Assembly (NCBI GenBank): GCA_021738625.1
Contig: JAIPBS010000025.1
Span: forward strand, 1-59,665
Reading direction: 5' to 3'
Source of the DNA: Bacteroidales bacterium
GTDB lineage: Bacteria; Bacteroidota; Bacteroidia; Bacteroidales; JAIOZK01
DNA: 59,665 nt
Shown piece by piece: positions 45,453-54,226 of the stretch. The notes under the pieces are model-generated. The model made no database searches, was not told the DNA's origin, and was given only the letters and a program-made list of their open reading frames with translations. The stretch's first letter is position 1. Each line of letters opens with the position of its first letter. The position numbers and the translations under genes are program-made.

Positions 45453-46781
45453 TCAGAACAGATGGTTCACAATATCGTTCCGCAAGGCGAAAACCAGAAT
45501 GGCCAGCAGGATCACCATGCCCACGATCTGGGCGTATTCCATGAACTTGTCGCTGGGTTTTCGTCCACTGATCATCTCATATAATACAAACATAACATGA
45601 CCTCCATCCAGGGCCGGTATAGGCAACACGTTCAGGATGGCCAGCATAATACTCAGGAATGCCGTAAAACGCCAGAAGGTTTCCCAGTGCCAGCTTGTCG
45701 GAAAAATTGAATAAATGGTAATAAAACTTCCAACGGATTCATAAGCTTTCACTTCGGGTGAAAAGATCAGCTTGAGTTGTTTCAGGTAATCCCCTATTCC
45801 CTTGTAGGCTCTTGCCATTCCGGCGGGAACTGCCTGCAGCAATGTATAATGTTTTTCAGCAAGATTAAAGTATGCATTCAGTGAATCATTCGGGAAAACG
45901 CCGATCTTGCCTTCCCGGGGGACGTCAACCATAATATCCAGGGTGTCTTTTTGCCTGACAAGGGTTAGTTTAACCTCTTCACCCTTGTGTTTTGGGATGC
46001 TTTCGATATATTCATCAAAAAAGAACATGGGCTGGTTGTTAAAGGCGATGATCCTGTCGCCGGCTTCCATGCCTGCTTGCTTTGCAGTGGATGTTTCGGT
46101 GAATTTGCCCGCAACATAGGGTATTCGGAAGTTGATAAATGTGGGTGATTTTTGCTTGGCCAGTTTGCTGAGAAATCCTTCCGGTATCTCAAGGGTTTTC
46201 GTCTCGCCTTCGCGTTCAATCTGTATGGTTCTAACCTGATCGAGAAGCAGGGTGGCGGGGATCTTGCTAAAATTGTTCACTTCGGCGCTGTCGAGTGCAA
46301 GTATTCTGTCGCCGGTTTGCAGGCCCAATTCCTGCCCAAGTGAATCGACCACAATTCCATATTTGTTCACTTCGGAAGTGGGTAAATACTGATCGCCCCA
46401 GGTGAACAAAAGGAAAATATATATGATCATCGCCAGAAGCACATTTACGATCACCCCGCCCAACATGATGATCAGGCGCTGCCAGGCCGGTTTTGCCCGA
46501 AATTCCCAGGGTTGTGGCGGTTTTTTCATTTGTTCCTTGTCCATCGACTCGTCGATCATTCCCGCTATCTTAACATAACCCCCCAGGGGCAGCCAGCCAA
46601 GGCCGTATTCGGTTTCCCCTATTTTGAATTTAAAAATGGAGAACCAGGGATTGAAAAAGAGATAGAATTTTTCTACCCTGGCTTTAAATATTTTTGCAGC
46701 GATATAATGGCCGAACTCATGTGCTATCACAAGTATGGAGAGGCTTAATATCAGTTGTACGATTCTAATGAATACTTCCAT
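45453..46781 (-). CDS. rseP: RIP-type site-2 metalloprotease RseP
   Basis: 442 residues. The zinc motif HEFGH lies in the first membrane helix (SLSILVIAHEFGHYIAAKIF), followed by GLGWLPLGGYVKIAGM. PDZ domains occupy the periplasmic middle (LGQELGLQTGDRILALDSAEV and AKQAGMEAGDRIIAFNNQPM), and the third metal ligand is in PIPALDGGHVMFVLYE. It cleaves membrane-embedded substrates such as anti-sigma factors or remnant signal peptides. It starts 3 bp after the dxr stop, so it belongs to the M23 peptidase - dxr - rseP operon. Confidence 0.95.
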   Translation of the reverse strand: MEVFIRIVQLILSLSILVIAHEFGHYIAAKIFKARVEKFYLFFNPWFSIFKFKIGETEYGLGWLPLGGYVKIAGMIDESMDKEQMKKPPQPWEFRAKPAWQRLIIMLGGVIVNVLLAMIIYIFLLFTWGDQYLPTSEVNKYGIVVDSLGQELGLQTGDRILALDSAEVNNFSKIPATLLLDQVRTIQIEREGETKTLEIPEGFLSKLAKQKSPTFINFRIPYVAGKFTETSTAKQAGMEAGDRIIAFNNQPMFFFDEYIESIPKHKGEEVKLTLVRQKDTLDIMVDVPREGKIGVFPNDSLNAYFNLAEKHYTLLQAVPAGMARAYKGIGDYLKQLKLIFSPEVKAYESVGSFITIYSIFPTSWHWETFWRFTAFLSIMLAILNVLPIPALDGGHVMFVLYEMISGRKPSDKFMEYAQIVGMVILLAILVFALRNDIVNHLF

Positions 46782-46784
46782 CTT

Positions 46785-47957
46785 TTACGATCCGAATGAA
46801 TGATTTGAAATAAATTCTTTTGCTTTCATGCGTGTTTCTTTGTCGGTTTCGAGCAGATCTTCAAGGCCCGGGCTTTTAATAAAACTTATTTGTTGCATAC
46901 AATGTTCAATCAACGCGGACATTTGCTGGAAGCCGATCCTTTCTTTAAGGAACGAGGAAACAGCGATTTCATTGGCTGCGTTTAAAATACAGGGTGAATT
47001 TCCGCCTTTTTCCAGCGCTTCAAAAGCGAGTGCAAGATTACGAAAATTTTTTAAATCAGGTGTTTCGAAAGTCAGCTTCGGATAGTTTACAAAGTTGAAG
47101 CGCGGGAAATCCGAACTGAATCTGTCGGGATAGGTAAATGCATACTGGATGGGAAGACGCATATCAGGCAATCCCAATTGAGCTTTGATGGAACCATCTT
47201 CAAACTGCACCATTGAATGGATGATGGATTGGGGATGGATCACCACCTCGATCCTGTCTGCCGGTATGTCGAACAACCAGCTGGCTTCGATTACTTCCAA
47301 TCCTTTGTTCATTAGGCTGGCCGAGTCGATGGTGATTTTGCATCCCATATCCCAGTTTGGATGCCTGAGCGCCTGCTCCTTTTTTACCTTTTTCAGAAAA
47401 TCTGCACTTTTCCCCCTGAAGGGCCCACCGGATGCAGTCAGAATGATTTTTTCGAGGGCATTGTTGCCTTCTCCCGCCAGGCATTGGAAAATGGCAGAAT
47501 GCTCCGAATCGACCGGGATGATATGCGCTGCCGGATGGACTGAGATGCTTTCACGGATCAACTGCCCGCCAACCACCAGGGCCTCTTTGTTGGCCAACGC
47601 TACCCGCTTACCTGCTTTAATGGAACTGATGGTGGGCAGCAGCCCGGCAAATCCTACAATGGCATTTAAAACGATATCGATCGAATCGGATTCGACAATT
47701 TGTGAAAGGGATTCTTTTCCGGCAAAAATCTTTATAGGTTCGTTCGCCAGCTCTTCCTTTACCCTATTGTAGAGATTTTCGTTGGCGATGATAACGGTAT
47801 CGGGTTTGTATTTCCTGGCCTGGTCGACCAGCAAATGAGCATTGTTCATCGCGCTGATCACTTCCAGGCTAAATGCATCGGGATGTTTATGAATGACTTC
47901 AAGCGCTTGCGTTCCGATAGAGCCGGTTGATCCAAGTATGGCAATTCTTTTCTTCAT
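46785..47957 (-). CDS. dxr: 1-deoxy-D-xylulose 5-phosphate reductoisomerase
   Basis: 390 residues, normal length. It has the NADPH-binding start IAILGSTGSIGTQALEVI, VALANKEALVVGG, the metal/substrate motif PVDSEHSAIFQCL, the flexible loop TASGGPFRG followed by LRHPNWDMGCKITIDSAS, and MNKGLEVIEASWLF. It makes 2-C-methylerythritol 4-phosphate, the first committed step of the MEP isoprenoid pathway. A mevalonate-pathway operon lies ~21 kb away in the same window. The gene starts 12 bp after the M23 peptidase stop. Confidence 0.97.
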   Translation of the reverse strand: MKKRIAILGSTGSIGTQALEVIHKHPDAFSLEVISAMNNAHLLVDQARKYKPDTVIIANENLYNRVKEELANEPIKIFAGKESLSQIVESDSIDIVLNAIVGFAGLLPTISSIKAGKRVALANKEALVVGGQLIRESISVHPAAHIIPVDSEHSAIFQCLAGEGNNALEKIILTASGGPFRGKSADFLKKVKKEQALRHPNWDMGCKITIDSASLMNKGLEVIEASWLFDIPADRIEVVIHPQSIIHSMVQFEDGSIKAQLGLPDMRLPIQYAFTYPDRFSSDFPRFNFVNYPKLTFETPDLKNFRNLALAFEALEKGGNSPCILNAANEIAVSSFLKERIGFQQMSALIEHCMQQISFIKSPGLEDLLETDKETRMKAKEFISNHSFGS

Positions 47958-47969
47958 AATTCTCTTCGG

Positions 47970-48854
47970 TTAAAAGGCGATGTAATCAAGCGGGTTTACA
48001 GGGGTTCCGTTGTGCCAGAGTTCAAAATGGAGATGCGGCCCTGTGCTTAGCTCACCCGTTTCGCCAACGATTGCAATGGGCTCTCCGGCTCTTACATGAC
48101 TGCCAATTCTTTTCAGCAGGCTGCTGTTGTGTTTATAGATTGAAATATAATTGCCCGGATGTTGAATGCCCAAAACATAGCCGGTTTCGAGCGTCCAGTC
48201 GGAAATGATGACCGTTCCGTCCATGACTGATTTTACTGTTTCGTTGCTGCCGCTTACAATATCGATTCCGTAATGTTGAATGGCCAGGTTAAAATGACTG
48301 CTGATGTTGCCCGAAAGAGGAACGAAAAAATTAATATTTGAAGGAGCTGTATATTCAAATGGATTTGAATCCTCATAAAGATTCAGGTTAAAACGGGTTT
48401 GTTTTTCATATTCCGATCTGAAAACGGAATCGCGCTTGCTGTTCTCAAGGGTGATGGTGTCGTAATTGTAAGCATCCTGCATGTTAAGCGTAATGGTATC
48501 TTCAAAATCACCGCCGTCAATAATGTTCTTCATGGCATAAAACTTCAGGGTTTGCTGTTGGAGCAATTGCTCCAGCGAATCGAGCTTGAGACGGTTTTTG
48601 TATACTTTTTTAGGAATCTCAGGATCCATATATCCCGGAATGTATTCCCTCAGGCCCGTGAAAGCAATAATAACAGCCGTAAGCACAATAAGCACAATGG
48701 ATAAGGTGCCGAGGGTTACAAATACATTCATCCGCGACAACCTGAATGAAACCCGCTCCTCGTAGGTTTCATCATTCAAAATCACCAAACGGTACTTGTT
48801 CCTCAGCTTTTGGTACCACTTCCTGCCGTCTTTGTTCCTTCGGGGTTTCGCCAT
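47970..48854 (-). CDS. Membrane-anchored M23 (LytM-type) peptidoglycan peptidase
   Basis: 294 residues. The N-terminus is basic and cytoplasmic, with one transmembrane helix at about 50-70 (LGTLSIVLIVLTAVIIAFTGL). A short coiled segment precedes the LytM domain. Zinc ligands are in QHYGIDIVSG (H-x3-D) and GPHLHFELWHNGTPV (HxH). It probably cuts peptide cross-links in the periplasm or regulates another cell-wall enzyme. A TACATTTG promoter element lies 26 bp upstream. It is first in the operon with dxr and rseP. Confidence 0.9.
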   Translation of the reverse strand: MAKPRRNKDGRKWYQKLRNKYRLVILNDETYEERVSFRLSRMNVFVTLGTLSIVLIVLTAVIIAFTGLREYIPGYMDPEIPKKVYKNRLKLDSLEQLLQQQTLKFYAMKNIIDGGDFEDTITLNMQDAYNYDTITLENSKRDSVFRSEYEKQTRFNLNLYEDSNPFEYTAPSNINFFVPLSGNISSHFNLAIQHYGIDIVSGSNETVKSVMDGTVIISDWTLETGYVLGIQHPGNYISIYKHNSSLLKRIGSHVRAGEPIAIVGETGELSTGPHLHFELWHNGTPVNPLDYIAF

Positions 48855-48880
48855 ATTTAGTTAGTAATCTTTCAGGCAGA

Positions 48881-48888
48881 CAAATGTA
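48881..48888 (-). promoter_or_regulatory. -7 promoter element (TACATTTG) for the M23-dxr-rseP operon
   Basis: Exact TAnnTTTG match on the reverse strand, 26 bp upstream of the M23 peptidase ATG. Confidence 0.5.
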
Positions 48889-48916
48889 CAAATAAATGAA
48901 ACGCTTTTTTTTATAC

Positions 48917-49043
48917 TGAATCTTATTAAAAATACAAAGCATTTTTCTGTTGGATTCGGTTATGTCGATTGGAGTATGAGGCCGTTCGTTGCAAACCTGT
49001 TCCGAATCGGTATAACTTCATTGTAAGCCCGGCCATTATTTTT
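48917..49043. repeat. Dispersed intergenic repeat, copy 2
   Basis: Aligns almost without gaps to 17377-17503. The foldable first 40 bp are kept (GAATC/GATTC and AAAAAT/ATTTTT arms). Here the repeat lies between two divergent genes and ends 74 bp before the porW-like lipoprotein start. Confidence 0.7.
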
Positions 49044-49065
49044 TTCTCATGCTTGAAAAATAAAA

Positions 49066-49073
49066 TAATTTTG
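49066..49073 (+). promoter_or_regulatory. -7 promoter element (TAATTTTG) for the porW-like gene
   Basis: Exact TAnnTTTG match, 43 bp upstream of the TTG start and just past the dispersed repeat. Confidence 0.5.
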
Positions 49074-49116
49074 TGAAATCAAAGTTATTAATCCAAAGCA
49101 AATAAAGGTCAGTAAG

Positions 49117-51741
49117 TTGTCTGTAAATACCATACTACATAAGAGAATTCTCCTATCGGTTGCCGTTTCCGTCCTGTTTTTTTTCGTTGGCTGTTCCACC
49201 AAGAAAAATACACTAACAAGGCGGATGTACCATAACCTCACTGCACATTACAATACCTACTGGAATGGGAATGAGAGCTTTAAGCAAGGAGTGACGGAAC
49301 TGGATAATAAGTTGCACGACAACTACAACGAGATACTCTCTGTATTTGATTATGGTAAGAAAGTGGAAGCCCAGTCCATCAATCCGGCCATGGATAAGGC
49401 GATTGAAAAGGCCAGTATGGTGATCCAGCAACATTCGATGGAGTTTAGCGGAAAAGAATACGTGCGTTGGATAGATGATTGTTACATGCTGATAGGCAAG
49501 TCCTATTTTTATAAACATGAATATATCAGTGCCAGGCGGACATTTAATTTTGTGATCAGCGAATACCCTGATAATAATATTAGGTATGAAGCCACCCTTT
49601 GGCTGGCCAAGACCTATAACCAGATGGAGCAATACGAAAAATCGGAGCCCCTGTTGAAGTCCCTTAGCGAAAAAGCCGCAACGGAGGATATACCCTTTAC
49701 GGTGAGGCAGGAAATTCCCCTGGTGATGGCAAATGCCAGGATCATGAAGGAAGACTATACCGGAGCCATCCGGCCTTTGAACCGGGCCATTGAGCTAAAC
49801 AACGAACGCGACCTGGTTACCCGCTTGAAATTTATCCTGGGACAGATTTATCAACAACAGGAAAATTTACCTTTGGCTTCCGAAATGTACCTGGATGTGA
49901 TCAAACGCAATCCGCCTTACGAGATGGCTTTTCAGGCCAAGATCAATCTGGCCAAATCTTACGATGCACAGTCGGGAAACAGCGAACAGATCGTGAAAAC
50001 CCTGACCAAAATGCTGAAGGATGTTAAAAATAAAGAATTTAAGGATCAGATATATTATGCACTGGCCGAGGTTGCACTGAAAGACGACAGGGACTCGCTG
50101 GCCATCGCACATCTGAAGATGTCGGTAGCCACCAGCAAAACGAACAAGTTCCAGAAGACCATATCGTCACTCAAACTGGCGGATATCTTCTTTGAGCGAA
50201 ATGCGTATGAAATGGCGGGAGCCTATTATGACACGGCCATGCAGGCCATTCCACAGGATTTTCCCGATATTGAAGTGATCCGGGCACGCGCTGATGTGCT
50301 CGGCGAACTGGTTGATAATTTGGTGATCGTGCAAACCGAAGACAGTCTCCAATACCTGGCCGGGCTGACTGAAGAAGAAAGAATGGTCATCATCGACGGC
50401 ATCATACAAAAGGTTATTGAAGAAGAGCAACGAAAGATGGAAGAGGAATTCCTGGCCCAGCAAAATATGTTTGGTGATGAAGGCGGTATGGACTTCGGGG
50501 TGGGGCAGGAAGGCGCCTGGTATTTCTACAACAACAATGCAAAAAGCCAGGGCTATAATGATTTCATCAGCAAATGGGGCAATCGCAAGCTGGAAGACCT
50601 TTGGTTTTTGTCGGATAAGAAAACCGTTTCATTCGGCGATGAGGGCGACAACATGATGGCCTCCGATACCCTGGCCGGCGACAGCACCATGGCTTTGGTT
50701 AGTGATCCCAAACAACCAGAGTATTATTTGCAAAACATCCCGCTCACCAAGGAAATGATGGATGCTTCCCATCAAAAGATCAGAGATGCTTTGTTTACCC
50801 TGGGCAGGCTATACAGGGAAGGCCTCGAAAACAATGAAAGAGCCAGGGAAGCCTTTGAGGATTTGTTGCAGCGATATCCCGAAAATGATTATTTGCTGAA
50901 AACCTGGTATAATCTTTATAAGATACACCAGGAACTTGAAAACCCGGATAAGGCCGATTATTATGCCAACCTGGTGCTGACTGAATTTCCGGAGACCAAA
51001 TATGCGAAAGTGATCCTCAATCCGGATTATTTTAAGGAACTGGCCGAGGAGCAGAATGAGGCCGGACGACTTTATGAAAAAACCTACCGGGCCTTTAAAG
51101 ACGGGCAGTATTTTCTTGTGATCAATTACGGCGACCTGGCCATGCAAAAATACTCTGATTCCTTGCTGATGCCCAAGTTTGAGTATCTGAGAGCGCTTTC
51201 TATCGGTAAGATCGAAGTAACCGATACCCTGGTGGCCGAGCTGCGTGCGCTCATCCAGAAATATCCTAAAAGCGAGGTGGCTCCTATGGCAAAAAATATT
51301 CTTAACAGCCTTAAGCCCGGCGCCCTCACAGAGGAAGTGCAACAGCAACAGGAAGAATTACAGTTTCCGTTTACCTATGAACCTAAAAATTCGCATTTTT
51401 TGGTGATCATTGCCAACCAGGACAGTGTGAACATCAGCGCCCTGAAAGTGCGTTTATCCGATTTCAACCAGAAATATTTCGGGATACGAAAGCTTGACAT
51501 AAAAAGTTTTCTGTTCGACAACAAGCAACATATCGTAACCGTCAGTATGTTTGAGAATCAGGATGATGTGATGAATTATCACGATCTGCTGGCTGCAGAT
51601 GATTATGTGTTTGCAAATCTCAATCCGAAGAATTACTTTTACTTTGCAATATCGGAGAACAATTATCCGGTATTGTTTAAGGAAAAGAATGCGGGAATTT
51701 ACCTGAAGTTTTTCAAACAGAATTATCTTGATAATAATTAA
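49117..51741 (+). CDS. PorW/SprE-family type IX secretion TPR lipoprotein
   Basis: 874 residues from TTG 49117. It is preceded by AAAGGTC as a weak ribosome site, and the start gives a lipoprotein signal ending LFFFVGC with Cys26 lipidated. The mature start STKKNTLTRRMYHNLTAHYN is the signature of PorW/SprE. At least eight tetratricopeptide-like helical hairpins cover about 120-420 and 560-740 (YISARRTFNFVISEYPDNN, YTGAIRPLNRAIELN, YEMAGAYYDTAMQ, AREAFEDLLQRYPEN). The last ~120 residues are a SPOR-like region. PorW links the inner-membrane GldLM motor to the outer-membrane translocon and is required for type IX secretion. It is encoded apart from gldKLMN, as is usual. Confidence 0.88.
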   Translation: MSVNTILHKRILLSVAVSVLFFFVGCSTKKNTLTRRMYHNLTAHYNTYWNGNESFKQGVTELDNKLHDNYNEILSVFDYGKKVEAQSINPAMDKAIEKASMVIQQHSMEFSGKEYVRWIDDCYMLIGKSYFYKHEYISARRTFNFVISEYPDNNIRYEATLWLAKTYNQMEQYEKSEPLLKSLSEKAATEDIPFTVRQEIPLVMANARIMKEDYTGAIRPLNRAIELNNERDLVTRLKFILGQIYQQQENLPLASEMYLDVIKRNPPYEMAFQAKINLAKSYDAQSGNSEQIVKTLTKMLKDVKNKEFKDQIYYALAEVALKDDRDSLAIAHLKMSVATSKTNKFQKTISSLKLADIFFERNAYEMAGAYYDTAMQAIPQDFPDIEVIRARADVLGELVDNLVIVQTEDSLQYLAGLTEEERMVIIDGIIQKVIEEEQRKMEEEFLAQQNMFGDEGGMDFGVGQEGAWYFYNNNAKSQGYNDFISKWGNRKLEDLWFLSDKKTVSFGDEGDNMMASDTLAGDSTMALVSDPKQPEYYLQNIPLTKEMMDASHQKIRDALFTLGRLYREGLENNERAREAFEDLLQRYPENDYLLKTWYNLYKIHQELENPDKADYYANLVLTEFPETKYAKVILNPDYFKELAEEQNEAGRLYEKTYRAFKDGQYFLVINYGDLAMQKYSDSLLMPKFEYLRALSIGKIEVTDTLVAELRALIQKYPKSEVAPMAKNILNSLKPGALTEEVQQQQEELQFPFTYEPKNSHFLVIIANQDSVNISALKVRLSDFNQKYFGIRKLDIKSFLFDNKQHIVTVSMFENQDDVMNYHDLLAADDYVFANLNPKNYFYFAISENNYPVLFKEKNAGIYLKFFKQNYLDNN

Positions 51742-51764
51742 ACCATAAAGGAGTCAGGAAGAAC

Positions 51765-52166
51765 ATGGCAAAATCAAGTCCAAATGAGAACCAATCAGTC
51801 AATTTATTGGGAAACGGAACCTCCATTGAAGGAGATATCAGGAGCGAGGGTGATTTCAGGATTGATGGCAAACTGAAGGGATCGATTGTTTCGAAAGGAA
51901 AGATCGTGATCGGCAACACCGGTGAGGTTGAAGGGGAGATCGAATGTCAGAACGCAGATGTTTCAGGCAGGGTGAATGCAAAAATTCTGGTAAAAGAGTT
52001 GCTTTCATTCAAGTCTTCCGCAAAGATCGAAGGCGATATAAAAACCGGCAAACTGGCCATTGAGCCCGGAGCCAAGTTTTCAGGCAGCTGCGAAATGGGC
52101 AATGCCGGAGCCGGTGAGGGCGGCATCAAATATGAAGGATCAAAAGGAAAAGAAAAAGTTACTTGA
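51765..52166 (+). CDS. Bactofilin-family cytoskeletal protein
   Basis: 133 residues. The central DUF583 beta-helix (about 15-115) shows the six-residue rung pattern (GTSIEGDIRSEGDFRIDGKL, GSIVSKGKIVIGNTGEVEGE), and the ends are short and unstructured. Bactofilins polymerise without nucleotide and scaffold wall or membrane enzymes. It begins 23 bp after the porW-like gene, and the next gene starts inside it. In Bacteroidota a bactofilin gene commonly precedes atpZ. Confidence 0.92.
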   Translation: MAKSSPNENQSVNLLGNGTSIEGDIRSEGDFRIDGKLKGSIVSKGKIVIGNTGEVEGEIECQNADVSGRVNAKILVKELLSFKSSAKIEGDIKTGKLAIEPGAKFSGSCEMGNAGAGEGGIKYEGSKGKEKVT

Positions 52167-52353
52167 GAACTATGCCAAATACACCACCATTGCTTTTCAG
52201 ATGCTGGTTATCATTTTGGCAGGTGTATTCGGCGGCATTCAGCTTGATAAGCTGATGGCCTGGGAAGTGCCGGTTTTTACCCTTGTCTTTTCAATCCTTT
52301 CGGTGATATTGGCCATTTATTATGTAACCAAAGACCTTTTGAAAAAGAAATAA
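52132..52353 (+). CDS. AtpZ/AtpI-family small membrane protein
   Basis: About 73 residues from ATG 52132 (MKDQKEKKKLL), overlapping the bactofilin end by 35 bp. Earlier in-frame codons would encode residues from the bactofilin shadow. Two transmembrane helices (YTTIAFQMLVIILAGVFGG and VFTLVFSILSVILAIYYV) surround IQLDKLMAW, which fits AtpZ. These proteins accompany F-type ATP synthase operons and help assembly or ion transport. No ATP synthase gene follows within the window. Confidence 0.83.
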   Translation: MKDQKEKKKLLENYAKYTTIAFQMLVIILAGVFGGIQLDKLMAWEVPVFTLVFSILSVILAIYYVTKDLLKKK

Positions 52354-52739
52354 TGAAGCTTCGCGAAAAAATATTTGTAAGAAATCTGCTGATCTATTCT
52401 GTCATGCTCACTGCCATCGGGTTTGTTTATAATTATTATGCTCCTGAGGCTTACAGCTCGCCGGCCATACCGTTTATCAACCTGCTTTTTTTTGTTTTTG
52501 GGTGGATAACCTATAATTACAATCTGAAATATCTTGAGAAAAAAGCAGGACGATTCGTAAATTTCTATATGCTGATCACTTTCTTCAAAATGATGTTTTT
52601 CGTCCTGGTGATCCTCGCATACCTGATGCTTAGGAAAGTGGACGCCCTTCCTTTTGTGGTGGCTTTTCTGATTTATTATTTGTTGTACACCATATTTGAA
52701 ATCAGGGCGATTTTAAAGATTAGCGGGAGAAATAAATGA
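52353..52739 (+). CDS. Four-helix membrane protein (DUF6168-like)
   Basis: 128 residues with four transmembrane segments (LLIYSVMLTAIGFVYNYY, FINLLFFVFGWITYNY, FYMLITFFKMMFFVLVILAY, FVVAFLIYYLLYTIFEI) and basic ends. The start codon overlaps the atpZ stop and the stop overlaps the next start (ATGA). Proteins of this type sit between atpZ and atpB in many Bacteroidota. The family name is given by resemblance and position, and the function is unknown. Confidence 0.65.
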   Translation: MKLREKIFVRNLLIYSVMLTAIGFVYNYYAPEAYSSPAIPFINLLFFVFGWITYNYNLKYLEKKAGRFVNFYMLITFFKMMFFVLVILAYLMLRKVDALPFVVAFLIYYLLYTIFEIRAILKISGRNK

Positions 52740-53800
52740 GATACTTGTTTCAACGCAAATGCCTTTTTTATCAGTTGCCGGGAGCCCGTTGGCTTTTCCT
52801 TGTTTTGGCAATGACTTTTTTTTCGCAAGCGATACGGGCGCAGAAAGGCCTACTGAATGCTGACGTAAATAAGGATTATATCAAGGTTTATTCCGAATTT
52901 ATCACCTCCAGATTTTACACGCTTAATGAAAGTATAACATTAAAGATCGTTCCCAAAGATGGAATTCAGGATTTGATCTATTATCCCAATATCTCTACCA
53001 AAGTTGGAGTGGCGTCTTTTTACAAATGGTACGGTATGGGTGTTTCCGTGCGAAACCCTGTTTCACCCCATGAGTTTGTGGAAAAAGGAGAATCCTCCAT
53101 TATTGATGTGCGCGTGAATGGGTACGGCAGAGCGTTTGCCCTGGAACTTTCGTATCAGGATTACAACGGACTTTATTTGAAGAACACCGAAGATGCTATG
53201 GGTTCATTGCTACCGGGAGAAGTTTACTACAAGCGTTCCGATATCACCCTGGATGCCTATGGGGCCATACTGTACTATATACCTAATTATAAAAAGCATT
53301 CCATACGCGCTTCTTACATTCAAACAGAAAAGCAATTAAAAAGCAGCGGTTCGCTGATGATTGTTCCTTCTTTTCTGTACGTAAATTTGAATGCCGATTC
53401 CAGCCTTATTCCTAAGAATTATGCTATGCAACATGACATTCCCGAAGATGAAAAGATAGTGGGCGGTGATTTTTATACCATGGGCCTTTCTTTGGGTTAT
53501 AGCTACACCCTGATTCTCTTTAGAGATTTCTATGTAAATTTGTCCATGATACCCGGTTTGTTTCAAAGATCGCGAAAATTTGAAACGCAGCATGCTTCGA
53601 ACAAAGACAGCGACTTAACTGTTTTATGGCTTGGAAGAGGAGCGCTTGGTTATGATAGTGAATATTTTTTTGCAGGAGCAGGTGGGGTATTCGGATACAA
53701 CAATGCACCATTTCCCGAAGGAAATATATCTTATAACTTTGCGCTGAACCAGTTCCGAATTTGGATAGGAACAAGGTTCGGGGTTAAAAATCAGAAATAA
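52736..53800 (+). CDS. DUF4421-type outer-membrane beta-barrel protein
   Basis: 354 residues. The signal peptide ends near IRAQ (FLVLAMTFFSQAIRAQ). It is followed by NKDYIKVYSEFITSRFYTLN and YYPNISTKVGVASFYKWYGM, the recognisable DUF4421 start, then alternating amphipathic strands ending RIWIGTRFGV. It is probably an outer-membrane barrel of unknown function. It overlaps the previous gene by 4 bp, so it is co-transcribed with atpZ and bactofilin. It occupies the place where atpB would be expected. Confidence 0.75.
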   Translation: MRYLFQRKCLFYQLPGARWLFLVLAMTFFSQAIRAQKGLLNADVNKDYIKVYSEFITSRFYTLNESITLKIVPKDGIQDLIYYPNISTKVGVASFYKWYGMGVSVRNPVSPHEFVEKGESSIIDVRVNGYGRAFALELSYQDYNGLYLKNTEDAMGSLLPGEVYYKRSDITLDAYGAILYYIPNYKKHSIRASYIQTEKQLKSSGSLMIVPSFLYVNLNADSSLIPKNYAMQHDIPEDEKIVGGDFYTMGLSLGYSYTLILFRDFYVNLSMIPGLFQRSRKFETQHASNKDSDLTVLWLGRGALGYDSEYFFAGAGGVFGYNNAPFPEGNISYNFALNQFRIWIGTRFGVKNQK

Positions 53801-53804
53801 AAGC

Positions 53805-54224
53805 TTGAAAATGATCTACATTACAAGAAGGGAACGTTTCAATGCTGCACATCGTTTGTTCCGTGAGGACTACAGCGATGAGAAAAACATGGAAGTTTTC
53901 GGGAAGTGCTCCAATCCCAACTGGCATGGTCATAATTATGAGCTTTTTGTTACTGTGAAAGGAAAAATTGACCCTGACACCGGTTTTTTGGTGAACCTTA
54001 AAAAACTGTCAAAGGTTATCAAGGAAGAGGTGATCGAAAAGCTGGATCACAAAAACATCAATGTAGAAGTGGATTTTATGAAAGGGAAATATGTTTCCAC
54101 TGAAAATCTGGCAATCGGCATCTGGCAGCAACTCGAAAAAGCTGTTAACGAACTGGATGCGATGCTTCACTGTGTTAAGGTCTGTGAATCGGAAAATAAT
54201 TATGTAGAATATTTTGGCAAATAA
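53805..54224 (+). CDS. 6-pyruvoyltetrahydropterin synthase / 6-carboxytetrahydropterin synthase (QueD) family
   Basis: 139 residues, from ATG 53805 or 53811. Zinc His residues are in RFNAAHRLF and WHGHNYEL. The catalytic Cys precedes in [16 protein letters not shown] with a Cys-x5-His spacing, as in animal PTPS (CNNPNGHGHNY) rather than the shorter Cys-x3-His of E. coli Que[11 protein letters not shown] supplies the Asp-His pair and [11 protein letters not shown] the substrate Glu. It acts on dihydroneopterin triphosphate made by FolE, whose gene starts 2 bp downstream. The product could be 6-carboxytetrahydropterin (queuosine route) or 6-pyruvoyltetrahydropterin. Sequence alone does not decide. 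Confidence 0.85.
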   Translation: MKMIYITRRERFNAAHRLFREDYSDEKNMEVFGKCSNPNWHGHNYELFVTVKGKIDPDTGFLVNLKKLSKVIKEEVIEKLDHKNINVEVDFMKGKYVSTENLAIGIWQQLEKAVNELDAMLHCVKVCESENNYVEYFGK

Positions 54225-54226
54225 TT

